46,197 nucleotides of DNA from Chitinophagales bacterium (GTDB taxonomy: Bacteria; Bacteroidota; Bacteroidia; Chitinophagales; Chitinophagaceae). Where the stretch lies: assembly GCA_025353485.1 (NCBI GenBank), contig JANXQO010000040.1, positions 1 to 46,197 of the forward strand, read 5' to 3'. The notes below the pieces were generated by a model. It saw only the letters and a program-made list of their open reading frames with translations, did not search any database and was not told where the DNA came from. Shown here in pieces: positions 18,201 to 26,767 of the stretch (positions within the stretch are counted from its first letter, which is position 1; each line of letters starts with the position of its first letter). The translations under genes and the position numbers were made by a program.

Positions 18201-19383
18201 GCAAACTTTAGATCAGCATTTTGCATTAACTGCCCAGTTAGAACCCTTCCGTGATTTTACAATTGATGTGAACATTGATAAAACATTTAATAAAAATTAC
18301 TCTGAATTATTTAAAGACACAACAGGAACAGGAAATAATTTTGCTCATTTAAGCCCGTATGCAGGCGGCGGTTTTAGTGTTAGTTACATTGCCTTTAATA
18401 CTTTATTTGGAAAGTTTGATCCTAACCAGGTTTCAGAAACATTTATAAAGTTTCAGGACTATCGTAAAATATTATCTGCAAGATTAGGCAAAGCAAATCC
18501 TTACAGCCAGATACAAAATCCCGATGGATACTATCAAGGTTATGGAAGGTATGCCATTGATGTTTTGGTGCCTTCTTTTATTGCGGCATACACAGGGCAG
18601 GACCCGAATAATGTTTCGTTGATAAGACAAAATAATCCAAAATTAAAATCAAATCCATTCAGGGGAATATTGCCAAAGCCAAACTGGAGGATATCTTACA
18701 ACGGGCTCAGCAGGGTAAAAGGTCTTGATAAAATTTTTACCAATTTTTCTTTAACCCATGCGTACACTGCAACACTTGGCATGAACAGTTTTACATCTGC
18801 ATTGCTATATCAGGATGTTTCAAGATTTGGTTATCCATCATTTGTAGATCCTGTTTCTAACAATTATATTCCATTTTATCTGGTTCCGAATATTACCATA
18901 CAGGAACAGTTTGCTCCATTGATCGGTATTGATTTTAGTTTGGTAAATCAACTCACCGGAAAGTTTGAATATGTAAAACAAAGGCAGTTAAGTATGAGCC
19001 TTATTGATTTTCAACTGAGTGAAGTAAGATCAACAGAGTTCACTATTGGCGCAGGTTACCGCAAACGTGGATTGAAACTTCCTTTTAGAGTTCCCTTCTC
19101 TAAAAAAGGGGGCAAGCAATTGGATAATGAAATTAATTTCCGTTTTGATTTTAAAGTGAGAGATAATGTAACTTCCAACAGCCGGCTCGATCAGCAAAGC
19201 GCATTTGCAACTGCCGGTAGCAAAGAGATAACGCTTAGCCCCACGATAGATTATTATATCAGTAACCGTATAAATGTAAAATTCTATTTTGATCAGCGAA
19301 GAGTAACCCCATACATTTCATCGGCAGCGCCAACGGTTAATACAAGAGCCGGTGTTAAAGTAAGGATATCATTGGCTCAGTAA
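12208..19383 (+). CDS. sprA: SprA/SOV, type IX secretion outer-membrane translocon
   Basis: This 2391-residue protein is the SprA pore of the type IX secretion system. The N terminus (LPGLVLLYFIVFASSQNIYAQ) is a signal peptide, the ATG at 12208 opens that frame, and an out-of-frame ATG at 12204 is followed at once by a stop. Recognisable family blocks include GNVDITAGYQGQNIKNPTLP, KLRFPISYNTLANLDFTNQL, IEAGNVSFASRSTLIPGAQS, GTIYIDNFEGSKSDIDLRFP and WYQIEPTLQDV, with long amphipathic-strand repeats typical of the 36-strand barrel. The C terminus ends in TRAGVKVRISLAQ, as expected for an outer-membrane barrel. The size is normal for the family (about 2300-2500). It exports proteins with C-terminal sorting domains, such as the one encoded at 21991-24642. 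Confidence 0.97.
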   Translation: MLLERKLIPKLPGLVLLYFIVFASSQNIYAQGTLDKKDSLPYPIQDRRGDFISTDKRTFDLNQPSNIKDSVSYDPVTKRYYVYEKIGSKYYRTPSWYTFDEFMALQSKKDEREYFQKRANTLSLLNRRLIKPKLSIYDNLFNRLFGNGKVEIQPQGNVDITAGYQGQNIKNPTLPERARKNGGFDFDMAAQLNVNANIGNKLRFPISYNTLANLDFTNQLKLDYTGTDDEIIKRIEAGNVSFASRSTLIPGAQSLFGLKTQLQFGKLFITALIANQKSQRQSVNLQGGAAAQQFEIKADEYEENRHFLVGQYFRNNYNKAMSTLPAVVTQVQILRLEVWVTNKNGTTTDAREIVGLMDLGESNPNHPFTVFGTLPSNGTNSEYRDITSNSTARDPALITSQLIGMGLNPVQDFEKTFARKLDSSQYIYNPKIGFVSLSQPLQADEVLAVAYQYTYNGKVYQVGEFSQDLPPDTTSGNQKVLFLKLLKATSQRPKLPIWQLMMKNVYSVGYGTLERQDFKLDVLYEEPGLGAKRYFPYGNINQGTPILTLVNLDRLNNQNDPQPDGVFDYVEYYTVIPQYSRVIFPVLEPFGRDLAKQVYSSPPASAKDTLYYPLYDSIKAVAQQFPNLNKFLLKGSAKTSSSSDISIGYNIPQGSVSVTAGGQQLKENIDYTINYDLGTIKIINQAITNSGLPVQVNYENNASFGLQQRNYMALRLDYLAKNTARKQLSFGATMVRLGERPFFTKVDFGEDPIRNTMYGVDMNYRQDIPRVTKFLNKLPFYKSTAPSTVNAYVEAAYLQPGHAPQIGKGSNGTIYIDNFEGSKSDIDLRFPPISWALASTPLGATDRNGNILFPEASLSNNLDYGKNRAKIAWYQIEPTLQDVRSLSNPLKGNKVELSDPRVRSISQSEIFPQRTTGFGQNQLITFDLAYYPTDRGPYNYDATVGRVAANGKLLNPKNRWGGLMRNIDQTDFETANIEFVECWIQDPFILKPASTGGKFYINLGNISEDVLKDSRRFYENGLPTPNAPSLVDNSIWGRVPRNPIQVTNAFSNDPNDRKYQDVGFDGLDNDSELVRRKTDYLDVLKTSFGANSKIYSDALADPSSDDYHYYRGADLDAQNLGILGRYKNFNNPQGNSPLADNSSQFSAAATLYPDQEDLNRDNTLNETEEYFQYIVDLKPPTAPQMNIGQNYIVDKKVVSVKLADGSSRNETWYQLRIPINSYSQKVGNIPDFKSIRFIRMFLTDFDDSVVVRFGKLDLVRNTWRKFQYKLDSTGNYASTSTTDFNVGAVNIEENDKRTPLPYRTPHEIERVQTLSNEGVTLLQNEQALTVQFCNLPKDSAKGVFQTFATKDLRNFRKLQMFIHAEKKNIFSNLRNNDLTAVVRIGTDFVSNYYEVRIPLRLTALDAASKYDPASIQYNDSLWVPENSLDVDLQVFTKLKNARNLSSLPLNKIYRQLQPNGQTYSIMGNPNLGEVKGMLLGIENTNNVSDACGEVWYNELRLSQIDEHGGWAALGRIDANLADLGTISVSANTHTNGFGTLEQRVTERYKENFFQFDAAANLELGKLLPKKAAISIPVYASYSQTVSTPEYDPYDLDIRLKDKLKNVSGSKKDSIKTNAVDFTSIKTVNFTNVRKIKTNGKKPKIYDISNIDLSYSYTKTQAHNPLIEYNDVTKHRAGLGYNFAPTPKYFEPFKKLIKTKSHWLDLIKDFNFNPVPSQLTFRADIYRQFGVIKPRSVTSDFKNIKYNTPETFDKYFTFDRYYLLRWDLTHSINLDYSALNNARVDEPYGRLDTKEKRDTVSKNFWKGGRNVVFTQTANFSYNVPTTKFPLIDWTTLRLKYAANYRWIGASRLAYNLGNFLENGQQEEANLQLDFNKLYSKSKFLRGLDQPLLPQPQATPDTTKGKKLKPAKIPGEVNGIARFFGKLLTSVKTINATLSQNSNTRLPGYTDSTQYLGENFRSMAPGFDFILGRQPDSNWLNNAARKGLITKDSNFNDFFRQTLDQHFALTAQLEPFRDFTIDVNIDKTFNKNYSELFKDTTGTGNNFAHLSPYAGGGFSVSYIAFNTLFGKFDPNQVSETFIKFQDYRKILSARLGKANPYSQIQNPDGYYQGYGRYAIDVLVPSFIAAYTGQDPNNVSLIRQNNPKLKSNPFRGILPKPNWRISYNGLSRVKGLDKIFTNFSLTHAYTATLGMNSFTSALLYQDVSRFGYPSFVDPVSNNYIPFYLVPNITIQEQFAPLIGIDFSLVNQLTGKFEYVKQRQLSMSLIDFQLSEVRSTEFTIGAGYRKRGLKLPFRVPFSKKGGKQLDNEINFRFDFKVRDNVTSNSRLDQQSAFATAGSKEITLSPTIDYYISNRINVKFYFDQRRVTPYISSAAPTVNTRAGVKVRISLAQ

Positions 19384-19624
19384 GGTTGCTTCAACTTTGT
19401 TATTGGTAAAGGGCAAATAAGAAATATTTTTTTAAAATAAACGCATGAGAGGTTATGAAGATTAATAAATTTGAAACTAAGAAATATTTTAGTTCTTGTT
19501 GATATTGCATGCCTTGGCGTTAAGGTTAGTTGCACCAACAATTTTTTATTTTATTTAGAAAGCTAAAAAATTGTGTTGCTTTTTTTAAATCTCCTGATAA
19601 CTTAAAATTTATTAAGTTTAGCCT

Positions 19625-20440
19625 ATGGAAACAAATACCCAAATAAATTCCTCCATCAATCAGAAAATAGATACCAATGTTGAATATATCAGCGCTAAAG
19701 GCATACAGGATCAGCCACCGATTATAACATCGGTTTTCAGATCTATTTTTGTGGAAACACCGAAAGATTTATTCAATAGCATTAAGAATTTTTTTCTTCG
19801 CTATATAACTCTTTTTAAAGAAGGATTTAAATATCTTAAATACCCCTCACTAAAATTAGATCCCTTTGCCACCAAAGATTATAAAGAAAGTTGCCAGCAT
19901 ACTTTTGAACTTGTAATGATTGTAACTGCAACGCTTATTTTTCTTGTAAAGATGGGCTGGATACCGGCAGAGCAAAGCCTTGCAAATATGTACAATAATG
20001 ATCTTGGGCAAATGTTTATAGAATTTTTTGTGTTTTTATGTTTTGCTGTTGCTTATTTTATATTAATAGTACTGGCAGTATTTGCAGGGCGGGTTTTTAG
20101 AATATTGTTTAAGATACCGATAACCCGGCAGGAGTGTGATATTTTATTTACTTATCTTAATAATACCCTTTTTGGTATTACCGCTATTGTTGCTATGCTT
20201 GTGCGGTGTTTTGTGCAATATGAGTCTGTAAAAGAGAGTACTATCTTTCCCTTGGCTATTTTTGGATTTTATATTATTGTATTTGCTATTCTTGTTTACA
20301 AATGGTCAGTACGTTTTTCGCTTTTAAATCAGGTTCCTGAAGGCAAGAAGAAACTTTTTCAGATCACCATAACTATTTTAACGGCAATTTTTTTAGGATT
20401 TTGCAGTACCCAGATAACATCATTTATTTCAGGAATGTAA
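19625..20440 (+). CDS. Polytopic membrane protein of unknown function
   Basis: The 271-residue protein has a soluble N-terminal ~90 residues followed by five likely transmembrane helices, at about 93-112, 130-155, 178-198, 208-228 and 245-265. It has no signal peptide and no catalytic motif I can name; a Yip1-like arrangement is possible but unsupported. A 7-bp inverted repeat (AACTTAA at 19599-19605 with TTAAGTT at 19612-19618) lies just before the start and could be an operator. The 241-base gap after sprA holds no other gene. Confidence 0.75.
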   Translation: METNTQINSSINQKIDTNVEYISAKGIQDQPPIITSVFRSIFVETPKDLFNSIKNFFLRYITLFKEGFKYLKYPSLKLDPFATKDYKESCQHTFELVMIVTATLIFLVKMGWIPAEQSLANMYNNDLGQMFIEFFVFLCFAVAYFILIVLAVFAGRVFRILFKIPITRQECDILFTYLNNTLFGITAIVAMLVRCFVQYESVKESTIFPLAIFGFYIIVFAILVYKWSVRFSLLNQVPEGKKKLFQITITILTAIFLGFCSTQITSFISGM

Positions 20441-20443
20441 ATC

Positions 20444-20537
20444 TCTGAATCCTGATTTGGGGAGATTTATTTTTTCTTATTAATCTTTTTAATCCACCCA
20501 AATCGTGGTTCAGATAATCCACCCAAATCGTGGTTCA
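20444..20537. repeat. Dispersed element with CTGAAxCxTGATTTGGG inverted arms
   Basis: The left arm TCTGAATCCTGATTTGGGGA (20444-20463) faces a right arm AATCCACCCAAATCGTGGTT plus CAGA (20491-20514). A second right-arm copy follows directly at 20516-20537. The same arms bound the element at 26768-26911. Here the element sits exactly between two convergent genes, 3 bases after one stop and 5 before the other. Confidence 0.65.
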
Positions 20538-20542
20538 AAAAC

Positions 20543-21031
20543 TTATTTTATTTTTTTAAATATTATAAAATAACCGCAGAGATTTTTCTTTTTCTTTTTA
20601 TTAACCTGCACAGGTTTTATCATGTGGTATTCAGAAAATTTAGGTATGTAGGAATAATTGATCACATTGCTTTCCATTCCATCTCCATAATGTTTCTGAT
20701 ATACAACCTGCTTTTCATCATTGTCGTACATTCTCACTTCATATAATTTTGAAGACATGTCGCCGATAAAAGCAATATGATACCAGCTTCCTTCATTCAG
20801 CGGAACAATAATGGGCATTTCATATTCACTTTCCATTGTCATTGTTGCTTCTCTAACTACAACAAAACCCTGTTTGTATAATACCATTTTTAAACTGTCA
20901 GCCTGTAATTTAAGGGTGGAATCAAAACACGAAACCTGGTGGATAATATCCTGTTCTCTCTGTGCTTTTGCAGAGAATCCCGGGAATAAAAACAAAAATA
21001 AAATTATTAAGGTGCTGGTTAGGTTTTTCAT
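20543..21031 (-). CDS. Secreted hypothetical protein
   Basis: The 162-residue protein begins with a clear signal peptide (KNLTSTLIILFLFLFPGFSAKAQ), so it is exported. The mature part is a small beta-rich domain (YHIAFIGDMSSKLYEVRMYD, KQVVYQKHYGDG) ending in a basic stretch (VNKKKKKNLCGYFIIFKKIK). I recognise no family. There is no T9SS sorting domain and no lipobox cysteine. It is monocistronic and bordered downstream by a dispersed repeat. Confidence 0.7.
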   Translation of the reverse strand: MKNLTSTLIILFLFLFPGFSAKAQREQDIIHQVSCFDSTLKLQADSLKMVLYKQGFVVVREATMTMESEYEMPIIVPLNEGSWYHIAFIGDMSSKLYEVRMYDNDEKQVVYQKHYGDGMESNVINYSYIPKFSEYHMIKPVQVNKKKKKNLCGYFIIFKKIK

Positions 21032-21140
21032 TTACAGGCTATGGATACAGGTACAATATTAGGGTTTGTTATTCAGAAATTAAAAGTAAAATCACTGCCT
21101 GAATAAACGTAAATACGCCCGCTTTTACTGCTTAGTAAAT

Positions 21141-21905
21141 TCACGGTAATTCTTTTTGAAAATAAATAGCATTTGCCTGTGACAGAGGTGTTATCACAAG
21201 ATCATTTATACATACATGAGGTGGTAAAGAGGCGGTATAGTAAATGATTTCAGCTATGTCCATACCGGTAAGCGGTTTAAAACCTTTGTAAGTATCAGCC
21301 GCTTTATTTGCATCTCCTTTATATCTCACCAAAGCAAATTCTGTTTCTACCGCACCGGGATGAATGGCAGTAACTTTTATGCTGTGTTGTAAAAGATCAA
21401 TACGCATGGTTTTACTAATTGCATCTACAGCCGCTTTGGATGCACAATAAATATTTCCTTTTTCATACATTTCTTTTCCGGCAACGGAACCAAGATTAAT
21501 AATGTGCCCGCTTTTTCTTTTTGTCATTAACGGCAGAATAGCCCGGCTTACATACAACAAACCGTTTACATTGGTTTGCATCATTGTTTCCCAATCATCA
21601 AGATTGGCCTCATCAAAATAATCTCTGCCCAACGCAAGCCCTGCATTGTTTATTAAAATGTCAATTGTTTTCCATTCTTCAGGTAAATTATTTATTGCAT
21701 TAAAAACTTCTTCTTTATTCTGAACATCAAAAACCGTTTCAAAAACTTTTATTTTAAAATTGTTTTGTAAAGATTTTTTTAATACTGATAAACGATCTGC
21801 TCTTCTTCCGTTAATGATAATATTATCGCCTGATGATGCAAATTTTTCTGCACAGGCTTTGCCAATTCCGGAGGTAGCACCTGAAATAAAAACTGTTCTA
21901 ACCAT
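21141..21905 (-). CDS. SDR family NAD(P)-dependent oxidoreductase (YdfG-like)
   Basis: The 254-residue protein is a classical short-chain dehydrogenase: VFISGATSGIGKACAEKF (TGxxxGIG cofactor loop, with Ser for Thr), INGRRADRL after beta2 (the Arg-Arg favours NADP), ILINNAGLALG (NNAG), the catalytic Ser in INLGSVAGKEMY and the YCASKAAVDAIS YxxxK motif. It most resembles the YdfG/3-hydroxy acid dehydrogenase branch (LALGRDYFDEANLDDWETMM); the substrate is not provable. The ATG is preceded directly by an AT-rich GATT-type repeat (about 21907-21960). Confidence 0.92.
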   Translation of the reverse strand: MVRTVFISGATSGIGKACAEKFASSGDNIIINGRRADRLSVLKKSLQNNFKIKVFETVFDVQNKEEVFNAINNLPEEWKTIDILINNAGLALGRDYFDEANLDDWETMMQTNVNGLLYVSRAILPLMTKRKSGHIINLGSVAGKEMYEKGNIYCASKAAVDAISKTMRIDLLQHSIKVTAIHPGAVETEFALVRYKGDANKAADTYKGFKPLTGMDIAEIIYYTASLPPHVCINDLVITPLSQANAIYFQKELP

Positions 21906-21990
21906 TGTCTTAATTATGATTTTTAGGATTAGTTGATTAAAGGATTATGAATTTTAGGACAACTACAAACTACTAACTATATACTTCAAA

Positions 21991-24642
21991 CTATCTAATC
22001 AATGTTACCGTTCCTTTCTGCGTTATTTTTTTATCAAGATAATCTACTCCTTCTATTATCCATACAAATACTGCTGCATCCTGTGGCTTTCCTTTAAATG
22101 TGCCATCCCATCCTGTATTTTGTAGTGTAGTGGAAAATATCAATTGCCCCCACCGGTTAAATATCTTAAAATAATTTATTTGTTTAATGCCAAGCGGAAT
22201 TGGTTTAAAAACATCATTAAGGCCATCACCATTTGGCGTAAATGCATTGGGAATATATAAGCCCGGTAAAACTTTATATACCGTTACATTTATAGTATCA
22301 GTAGCAAAGCAGCCTGCAGCAGTGCTTACAGTTACTACATACTGTATATTATTATTTAATAACGCAACAGGATTTGCAATTGCAATATTATTTAAACCTG
22401 TGGGAGGAGACCATAAATAAAATTGGCCGCCTGTTGCATTAAGTTGCAATGGCTGATTGATAACAATAGTTGTATCTCTCGGCCCTGCGTCTGCTATAAC
22501 TTTTTGTACTACTACAACCACTGTATCAAATACACGTTTGGGGCAGCCAAGTGTATCACTAATAGTAACTATGTATCGTATGCTCCTGTCAGGGTTTGCA
22601 ATGGGATCAGGTATATTAGGATTATTTAAAAAGAAAGCCGGAAACCAGGTATACATACTTCCGCCGCTTTCATTAAATTGTACACTGTTGCCAAAACATA
22701 TTACAGTATCGGGTGTACCAACAGCTCCCGGATATGGCGCTACTCTCACTGTTACAGAATCATTAGACTGGCATTTACCTATATTACCGATAACATAAAA
22801 TTTTGTAGTTACTGCCGGTGTTGCAATTGGATATTTTGCAGTATCATTATTTAGTGGTGCAGATGGCCTCCACTGGTAATGCAATGCATCGCTTACCGGA
22901 TTTAATTGTATCGCATCTCCTGCGCAAATGCCTGTATCCCTGCCGGCATCAAGTGTTACAAATAATTTTACATCCACAAAAACTGAATCAGTTGCTTTAC
23001 ATCCGGAGGGATCAGTTAATGTTACATAATATTTTGTTGGCACATCCGGGCTGACCAATGGTGATGAATTATTTTGATTATTGATGTTGTAATTCGGTGT
23101 CCAAAAAACTGTTCCTGCTCCTATTGCATTTAATTGTAAAGTATCTATAGAACATATTAATGTATCATTGGTAACAGCAAGTGCAGGTTTATCTTTTATG
23201 GCTATTACCGTGCTTATCGTATCAGAGCATCCTTTGTTGCTGGTAACTAAAAGGCTTACATTATAATTGCCCAAAGCAGTATAGGAATACCTTGGATTTT
23301 TTGCATGTGAAGTGTCTGCAGATGTTGCAGCATCTCCAAAATTCCATGACCAGGAATTTACAACTCCATAAGTGGTTTGTGTTTTATCAATGAATTGTAT
23401 TTGCGTATTTATGCATTGGCCGGTAAAAGTGAATGCAGGGAAAAAGCCGGGATAAATTCTTATCTGCCTTGTTGTAGAATCGGAACAAGGTTGTCCACGA
23501 TTTAATATTAGTGTAAGAACATAAACTCCTGTATCAGGATATGTAAAAGTTGGATTAGCTAATGTAGATGTATCGTTCATTTGAGACTTTACACCAAAAT
23601 CCCAATAGTAAGATTTAATTAATGGTGAATTATTTACATTAGCAAAAGTTGTTGTAAAACTATTGCAACTTGTAAAATATGAAATGGAAGAAGTTGCTAC
23701 ACTGTTGCAGGAAGAACAAACAGGATTTGCACCAACAAAATCGCAATCACCTACATCAATATGAATTTCTTTTCGGGTAGAGCCAATAAGTACGCCGCCC
23801 CTGTATTCATTTGCAGCAACAGCCACTACATAAGTACCTGTCAGGCTTGGTGCAATACCCGAAATAATACCGGTTACCGGATTTATTATAACGCCTGGCC
23901 CCATAGGTGATGTTCCGGAATACCCGCCGTTATAGGGTATTACAGCACCTGGAAAATAAGGAGGGGGTGGTAATATTGGAGGATTGGGTCTTGGGCCGGT
24001 TCCGACATTATTTCCACCAAGAAGCCCATCAATAAAAGAATAGCTCAGAGAATCTCCATCTGCATCGGTGGCACTAAAATTAAAAGTGAAAGGGGCATTG
24101 TGGCAAACAATTGCTGTATCCTTTTGCGCAAAAACAGGACTTGAATTATTACGGTATGATTTGCCATTAATAATACCGGGAATTGTGTTGGTATAAGTTA
24201 GACCTACCTGGCTGGAACTACTGACATTTACAATTCCGGAAATTCTGCAACATCGCTGTACTGATAAAATGTAACCACCTGTATTATCGGGTAAATCTAT
24301 TACTTCAACATATTGGTCTACCCTATAACAAACAGTTGGGGCATTTATAATACAGTTGAAATCGGTTTTGTCTTCAAAGACTGTTGCTGCTAACGGGATA
24401 GTTTCAGTCTGGATAAGTTGATTTGAGGCACCATCAAAAATGCCAAGAAAAACATCGGGATCAAGCTGTCCGCCTGCTGCATTACACCTCATATACTGCT
24501 TTACAGTGATACTATATTTTGATGTATTGGGAGCACTTCCAACTCCAAGATATTCGTAATATATCCAACCTCCTTTTAAATGATCAGCAAAGGAAGCCAC
24601 GCATGAAAGTGAAAGTAAAAAAATAAATAAAGATTTCTTCAT
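21991..24642 (-). CDS. Secreted PKD-repeat protein with T9SS type B sorting domain
   Basis: The start is set at the ATG at 24642, because MKKSLFIFLLSLSCVASFA is the signal peptide; the frame is open a further 12 codons. The mature protein has an N-terminal domain with DHLKGGWIYYEYLG, then PKD domains (SYYWDFGVK...VYVLTLILNRG and SWSWNFGDA...NYNVSLLVTSNKGCSD). These are followed by repeated Ig-like units ending in CxxxDSVxVxV. The last ~90 residues (IPNAFTPNGDGLNDVFKP, FNRWGQLIFST, GWDGTFKGKPQDAAVFVW) are the gliding-motility/CHU_C sorting domain. It should leave the cell through the SprA system encoded upstream in the window and remain at or beyond the surface; an adhesin-like role is inferred. 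Confidence 0.92.
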   Translation of the reverse strand: MKKSLFIFLLSLSCVASFADHLKGGWIYYEYLGVGSAPNTSKYSITVKQYMRCNAAGGQLDPDVFLGIFDGASNQLIQTETIPLAATVFEDKTDFNCIINAPTVCYRVDQYVEVIDLPDNTGGYILSVQRCCRISGIVNVSSSSQVGLTYTNTIPGIINGKSYRNNSSPVFAQKDTAIVCHNAPFTFNFSATDADGDSLSYSFIDGLLGGNNVGTGPRPNPPILPPPPYFPGAVIPYNGGYSGTSPMGPGVIINPVTGIISGIAPSLTGTYVVAVAANEYRGGVLIGSTRKEIHIDVGDCDFVGANPVCSSCNSVATSSISYFTSCNSFTTTFANVNNSPLIKSYYWDFGVKSQMNDTSTLANPTFTYPDTGVYVLTLILNRGQPCSDSTTRQIRIYPGFFPAFTFTGQCINTQIQFIDKTQTTYGVVNSWSWNFGDAATSADTSHAKNPRYSYTALGNYNVSLLVTSNKGCSDTISTVIAIKDKPALAVTNDTLICSIDTLQLNAIGAGTVFWTPNYNINNQNNSSPLVSPDVPTKYYVTLTDPSGCKATDSVFVDVKLFVTLDAGRDTGICAGDAIQLNPVSDALHYQWRPSAPLNNDTAKYPIATPAVTTKFYVIGNIGKCQSNDSVTVRVAPYPGAVGTPDTVICFGNSVQFNESGGSMYTWFPAFFLNNPNIPDPIANPDRSIRYIVTISDTLGCPKRVFDTVVVVVQKVIADAGPRDTTIVINQPLQLNATGGQFYLWSPPTGLNNIAIANPVALLNNNIQYVVTVSTAAGCFATDTINVTVYKVLPGLYIPNAFTPNGDGLNDVFKPIPLGIKQINYFKIFNRWGQLIFSTTLQNTGWDGTFKGKPQDAAVFVWIIEGVDYLDKKITQKGTVTLIR

Positions 24643-24736
24643 CCGATGGTATATAGTGGCACAGATATAAAGGCTCAAATTACATAAAAACGCTCTTTAA
24701 AAAGAACCGTTGGTCATTTGAATTGGTAATTAATCG

Positions 24737-25585
24737 TCAAATGTTTTGCAAAAAAGATTTAATTACCATGAGTGATCTACTGCTTTCTTCTATCATTCCC
24801 ATGTGGCCGGTATCTAAAATATGTATATACGATATTACCGGCAGAAAGCATTGTTGTAAAGATGCCTTTAATGGAATGGCATTATCTTTTTCGCCTATGA
24901 TAAACAGGATAGGATTGGTAAATGTTTTTAATACTTCCGTTCTATCCGGTCTGTTTATCATTGCATGATAATATTGTATCAAAGCTTCCGGACTAAATTT
25001 TTTTCCTTCTTCAATAAGATATTCCATTTCTTTCAGATGCAGTTTCCCTGCAAAAAGGTTGGGAATAGAAGTTCTTAAAAATGCATAAGCGCCATTAGCA
25101 TTTATAAAGTCAATGGCTTTACGGCGTGTTTGTTTTTTTTCTTCATCATCAGCAAATGCAGAGGAATGAAATAAGCCAAAGCCTTTAAGAAGATCAGGAT
25201 ATTTTTCTGCAAAAGCAAGTGCGATGTATCCGCCCATGCTGTGGCCGATGAGAACAGCCCCCTCTATCTCCCCCAACGGGGGAGGAAATGGAGAAGATTG
25301 TTGCGAAGAAATTAAGCTTGCTGCAGAGATCTCTACATTTAAAATTTCATTTATAACATCTGCATAATCTTCTATTGAAATATTTCCATCAAGCATTTCA
25401 GATTTGCCACTGCCGGGTATATCAGGAACAATTGTAAGAAAAATATTTTGTAAATCTTTGATGAGTTCATTCCAAATATTTCCATCTTCACCAAAACCAT
25501 GAACAAGCATTACAGGCCTGCCTTTGCCAAACATCCGGTAGTGAATGCTTTTGTTTTTATATTTTATAAATTTGCTGTTTTGCAT
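24737..25585 (-). CDS. Alpha/beta hydrolase
   Basis: The 282-residue protein has the alpha/beta hydrolase fold: VMLVHGFGEDGNIW (oxyanion HG), nucleophile elbow LIGHSMGGY (Ser), a late acid in LFIIGEKDNAIP and catalytic His in ILDTGHMGMIEE. The substrate is unknown. About 24 extra residues, including SSPFPPPLGEIEGA, lie just before the strand leading to the nucleophile elbow; relatives pass directly from this helix to VLIGHS. They come from a palindromic element at 25256-25285. The start overlaps the end of the DUF4105 gene by 29 bases, indicating cotranscription. Confidence 0.9.
   Translation of the reverse strand: MQNSKFIKYKNKSIHYRMFGKGRPVMLVHGFGEDGNIWNELIKDLQNIFLTIVPDIPGSGKSEMLDGNISIEDYADVINEILNVEISAASLISSQQSSPFPPPLGEIEGAVLIGHSMGGYIALAFAEKYPDLLKGFGLFHSSAFADDEEKKQTRRKAIDFINANGAYAFLRTSIPNLFAGKLHLKEMEYLIEEGKKFSPEALIQYYHAMINRPDRTEVLKTFTNPILFIIGEKDNAIPLKASLQQCFLPVISYIHILDTGHMGMIEESSRSLMVIKSFLQNI
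25256..25285. repeat. GC-rich palindromic element inserted in frame in the hydrolase gene
   Basis: It reads CCCCCTCTATCTCCCCCAAC then GGGGGAGG. Apart from one base near its edge it is the reverse complement of the intergenic copy at 28501-28529. CTCCCCC and GGGGGAG form the hairpin. Within the alpha/beta hydrolase it encodes PPPLGEIEGA, just before the nucleophile elbow. Confidence 0.75.
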
Positions 25586-26726
25586 AAATAGCGCTGCGAA
25601 AAATGAGTAATAAAATGATTGGAATAAAAGCAGGATTCATTTGTTGCGGAAGAAAAAACCATGCAATTAAAACCAATAAATTAATTATTGCAGTAACTAT
25701 AAAATATTTTTTTGGCCATTGTTTTTTGCTATGAATAAAGAAAGCCATCACTGCATGTGTCGGCCATGCCCATAGCAGGTTGTAATTGTTTTGGCAAACT
25801 ATATGGTCAGTGCCAAACCACATAAAGAGAATCAGTAATCCACTAAAGCCTGCCATAAAAAATACAAAGCCATCAAAGCCATACAGTAATTTTTTAATTG
25901 AATTATTTTTAGAAAAACTTACTGACACAATCAGGATAAACAATAAACTGAAAATAAATAATGGAGTAAGAAAGAAATTTTTTTGCTCCTTTTCACCGGC
26001 AATATCTATCACACTATTTTTGGATTTCAAAACAGCTTTGTTTCCAATTTTTGCGCTGTCAAAACCTTTAAGTAAATAATCCGGAAGAAACATTGCTTCC
26101 CGGTTACTCATTACAGCGTCTGTTTTAGCACCTAATAAAAGATCCATCCCAAGTTTGGTCCATAGATTATTATTATAATCCATGTACTCAAAAATATGTT
26201 GGCGGAAAGTAGTTGGCTTGTTTACAATTGTAGCATAATGAACTTTTGAGTCTGCCGATTTCTCTAACAGATCACGAAGCCGTGTAGTACAGTTATCAAA
26301 AAAGAAATCGTATTTATAAAATTTATTTTCACCCATTAAGTTTTGCAAAAGCAAATTGGCCATCTTACTTTTTTCATTGCGGGAAAGATTAAGAACCTGT
26401 TCTGTCATGCTTCTTTTTTGCTGCTCATAATCCTGTTTAAAAGAGCTAAAATCCTGTGTAGATAAGTAATACATCAACTTACCACGAATAAATTTTGTGT
26501 AAAAGCCAGGCTCCTCAAAATTAAAAGTTCCATAATTGTAAACTATGTCTTCATTACTCACTGAATCAGTTACACGAACAGCGCTATGTCCAAATGTTGA
26601 ATACAATTCTTCGCCGGGCCCACAGGTAAGCAGACTTATACGAAGATGACCGGAATCGGTTTGTGCAAAACTGAAATGAGAAATAAAAAATAAGAAATAA
26701 GAAATGAGAAAAAATTTCTTAACCAT
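25557..26726 (-). CDS. DUF4105 (Lnb-like) membrane protein
   Basis: The 389-residue protein has a signal peptide (FFLISYFLFFISHFSFAQ), then a periplasmic domain of ~200 residues with LLTCGPGEELYSTFGHSAVRV and YDFFFDNCTTRLRDLLE. These carry the conserved His and Cys of the DUF4105/Lnb N-terminal domain, a cysteine-peptidase-like fold. The C-terminal third has about five transmembrane helices (~250-385). A lipid- or lipoprotein-modifying role is suggested by the family but unproven. It overlaps the downstream alpha/beta hydrolase by 29 bases. Low-complexity GAAATAAGAAA repeats occupy its first codons and the upstream gap. Confidence 0.82.
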   Translation of the reverse strand: MVKKFFLISYFLFFISHFSFAQTDSGHLRISLLTCGPGEELYSTFGHSAVRVTDSVSNEDIVYNYGTFNFEEPGFYTKFIRGKLMYYLSTQDFSSFKQDYEQQKRSMTEQVLNLSRNEKSKMANLLLQNLMGENKFYKYDFFFDNCTTRLRDLLEKSADSKVHYATIVNKPTTFRQHIFEYMDYNNNLWTKLGMDLLLGAKTDAVMSNREAMFLPDYLLKGFDSAKIGNKAVLKSKNSVIDIAGEKEQKNFFLTPLFIFSLLFILIVSVSFSKNNSIKKLLYGFDGFVFFMAGFSGLLILFMWFGTDHIVCQNNYNLLWAWPTHAVMAFFIHSKKQWPKKYFIVTAIINLLVLIAWFFLPQQMNPAFIPIILLLIFRSAIYAKQQIYKI

Positions 26727-26767
26727 TGTCTGAATTAGGATTTATAGGATTATAAGATTAATGGATT

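Noticed and set aside
19599-19618. 7-bp inverted repeat before the 19625 gene as a firm operator
   Set aside because: It is entirely A/T except one pair; such repeats are frequent by chance in this AT-rich DNA, so it is only mentioned with the gene.
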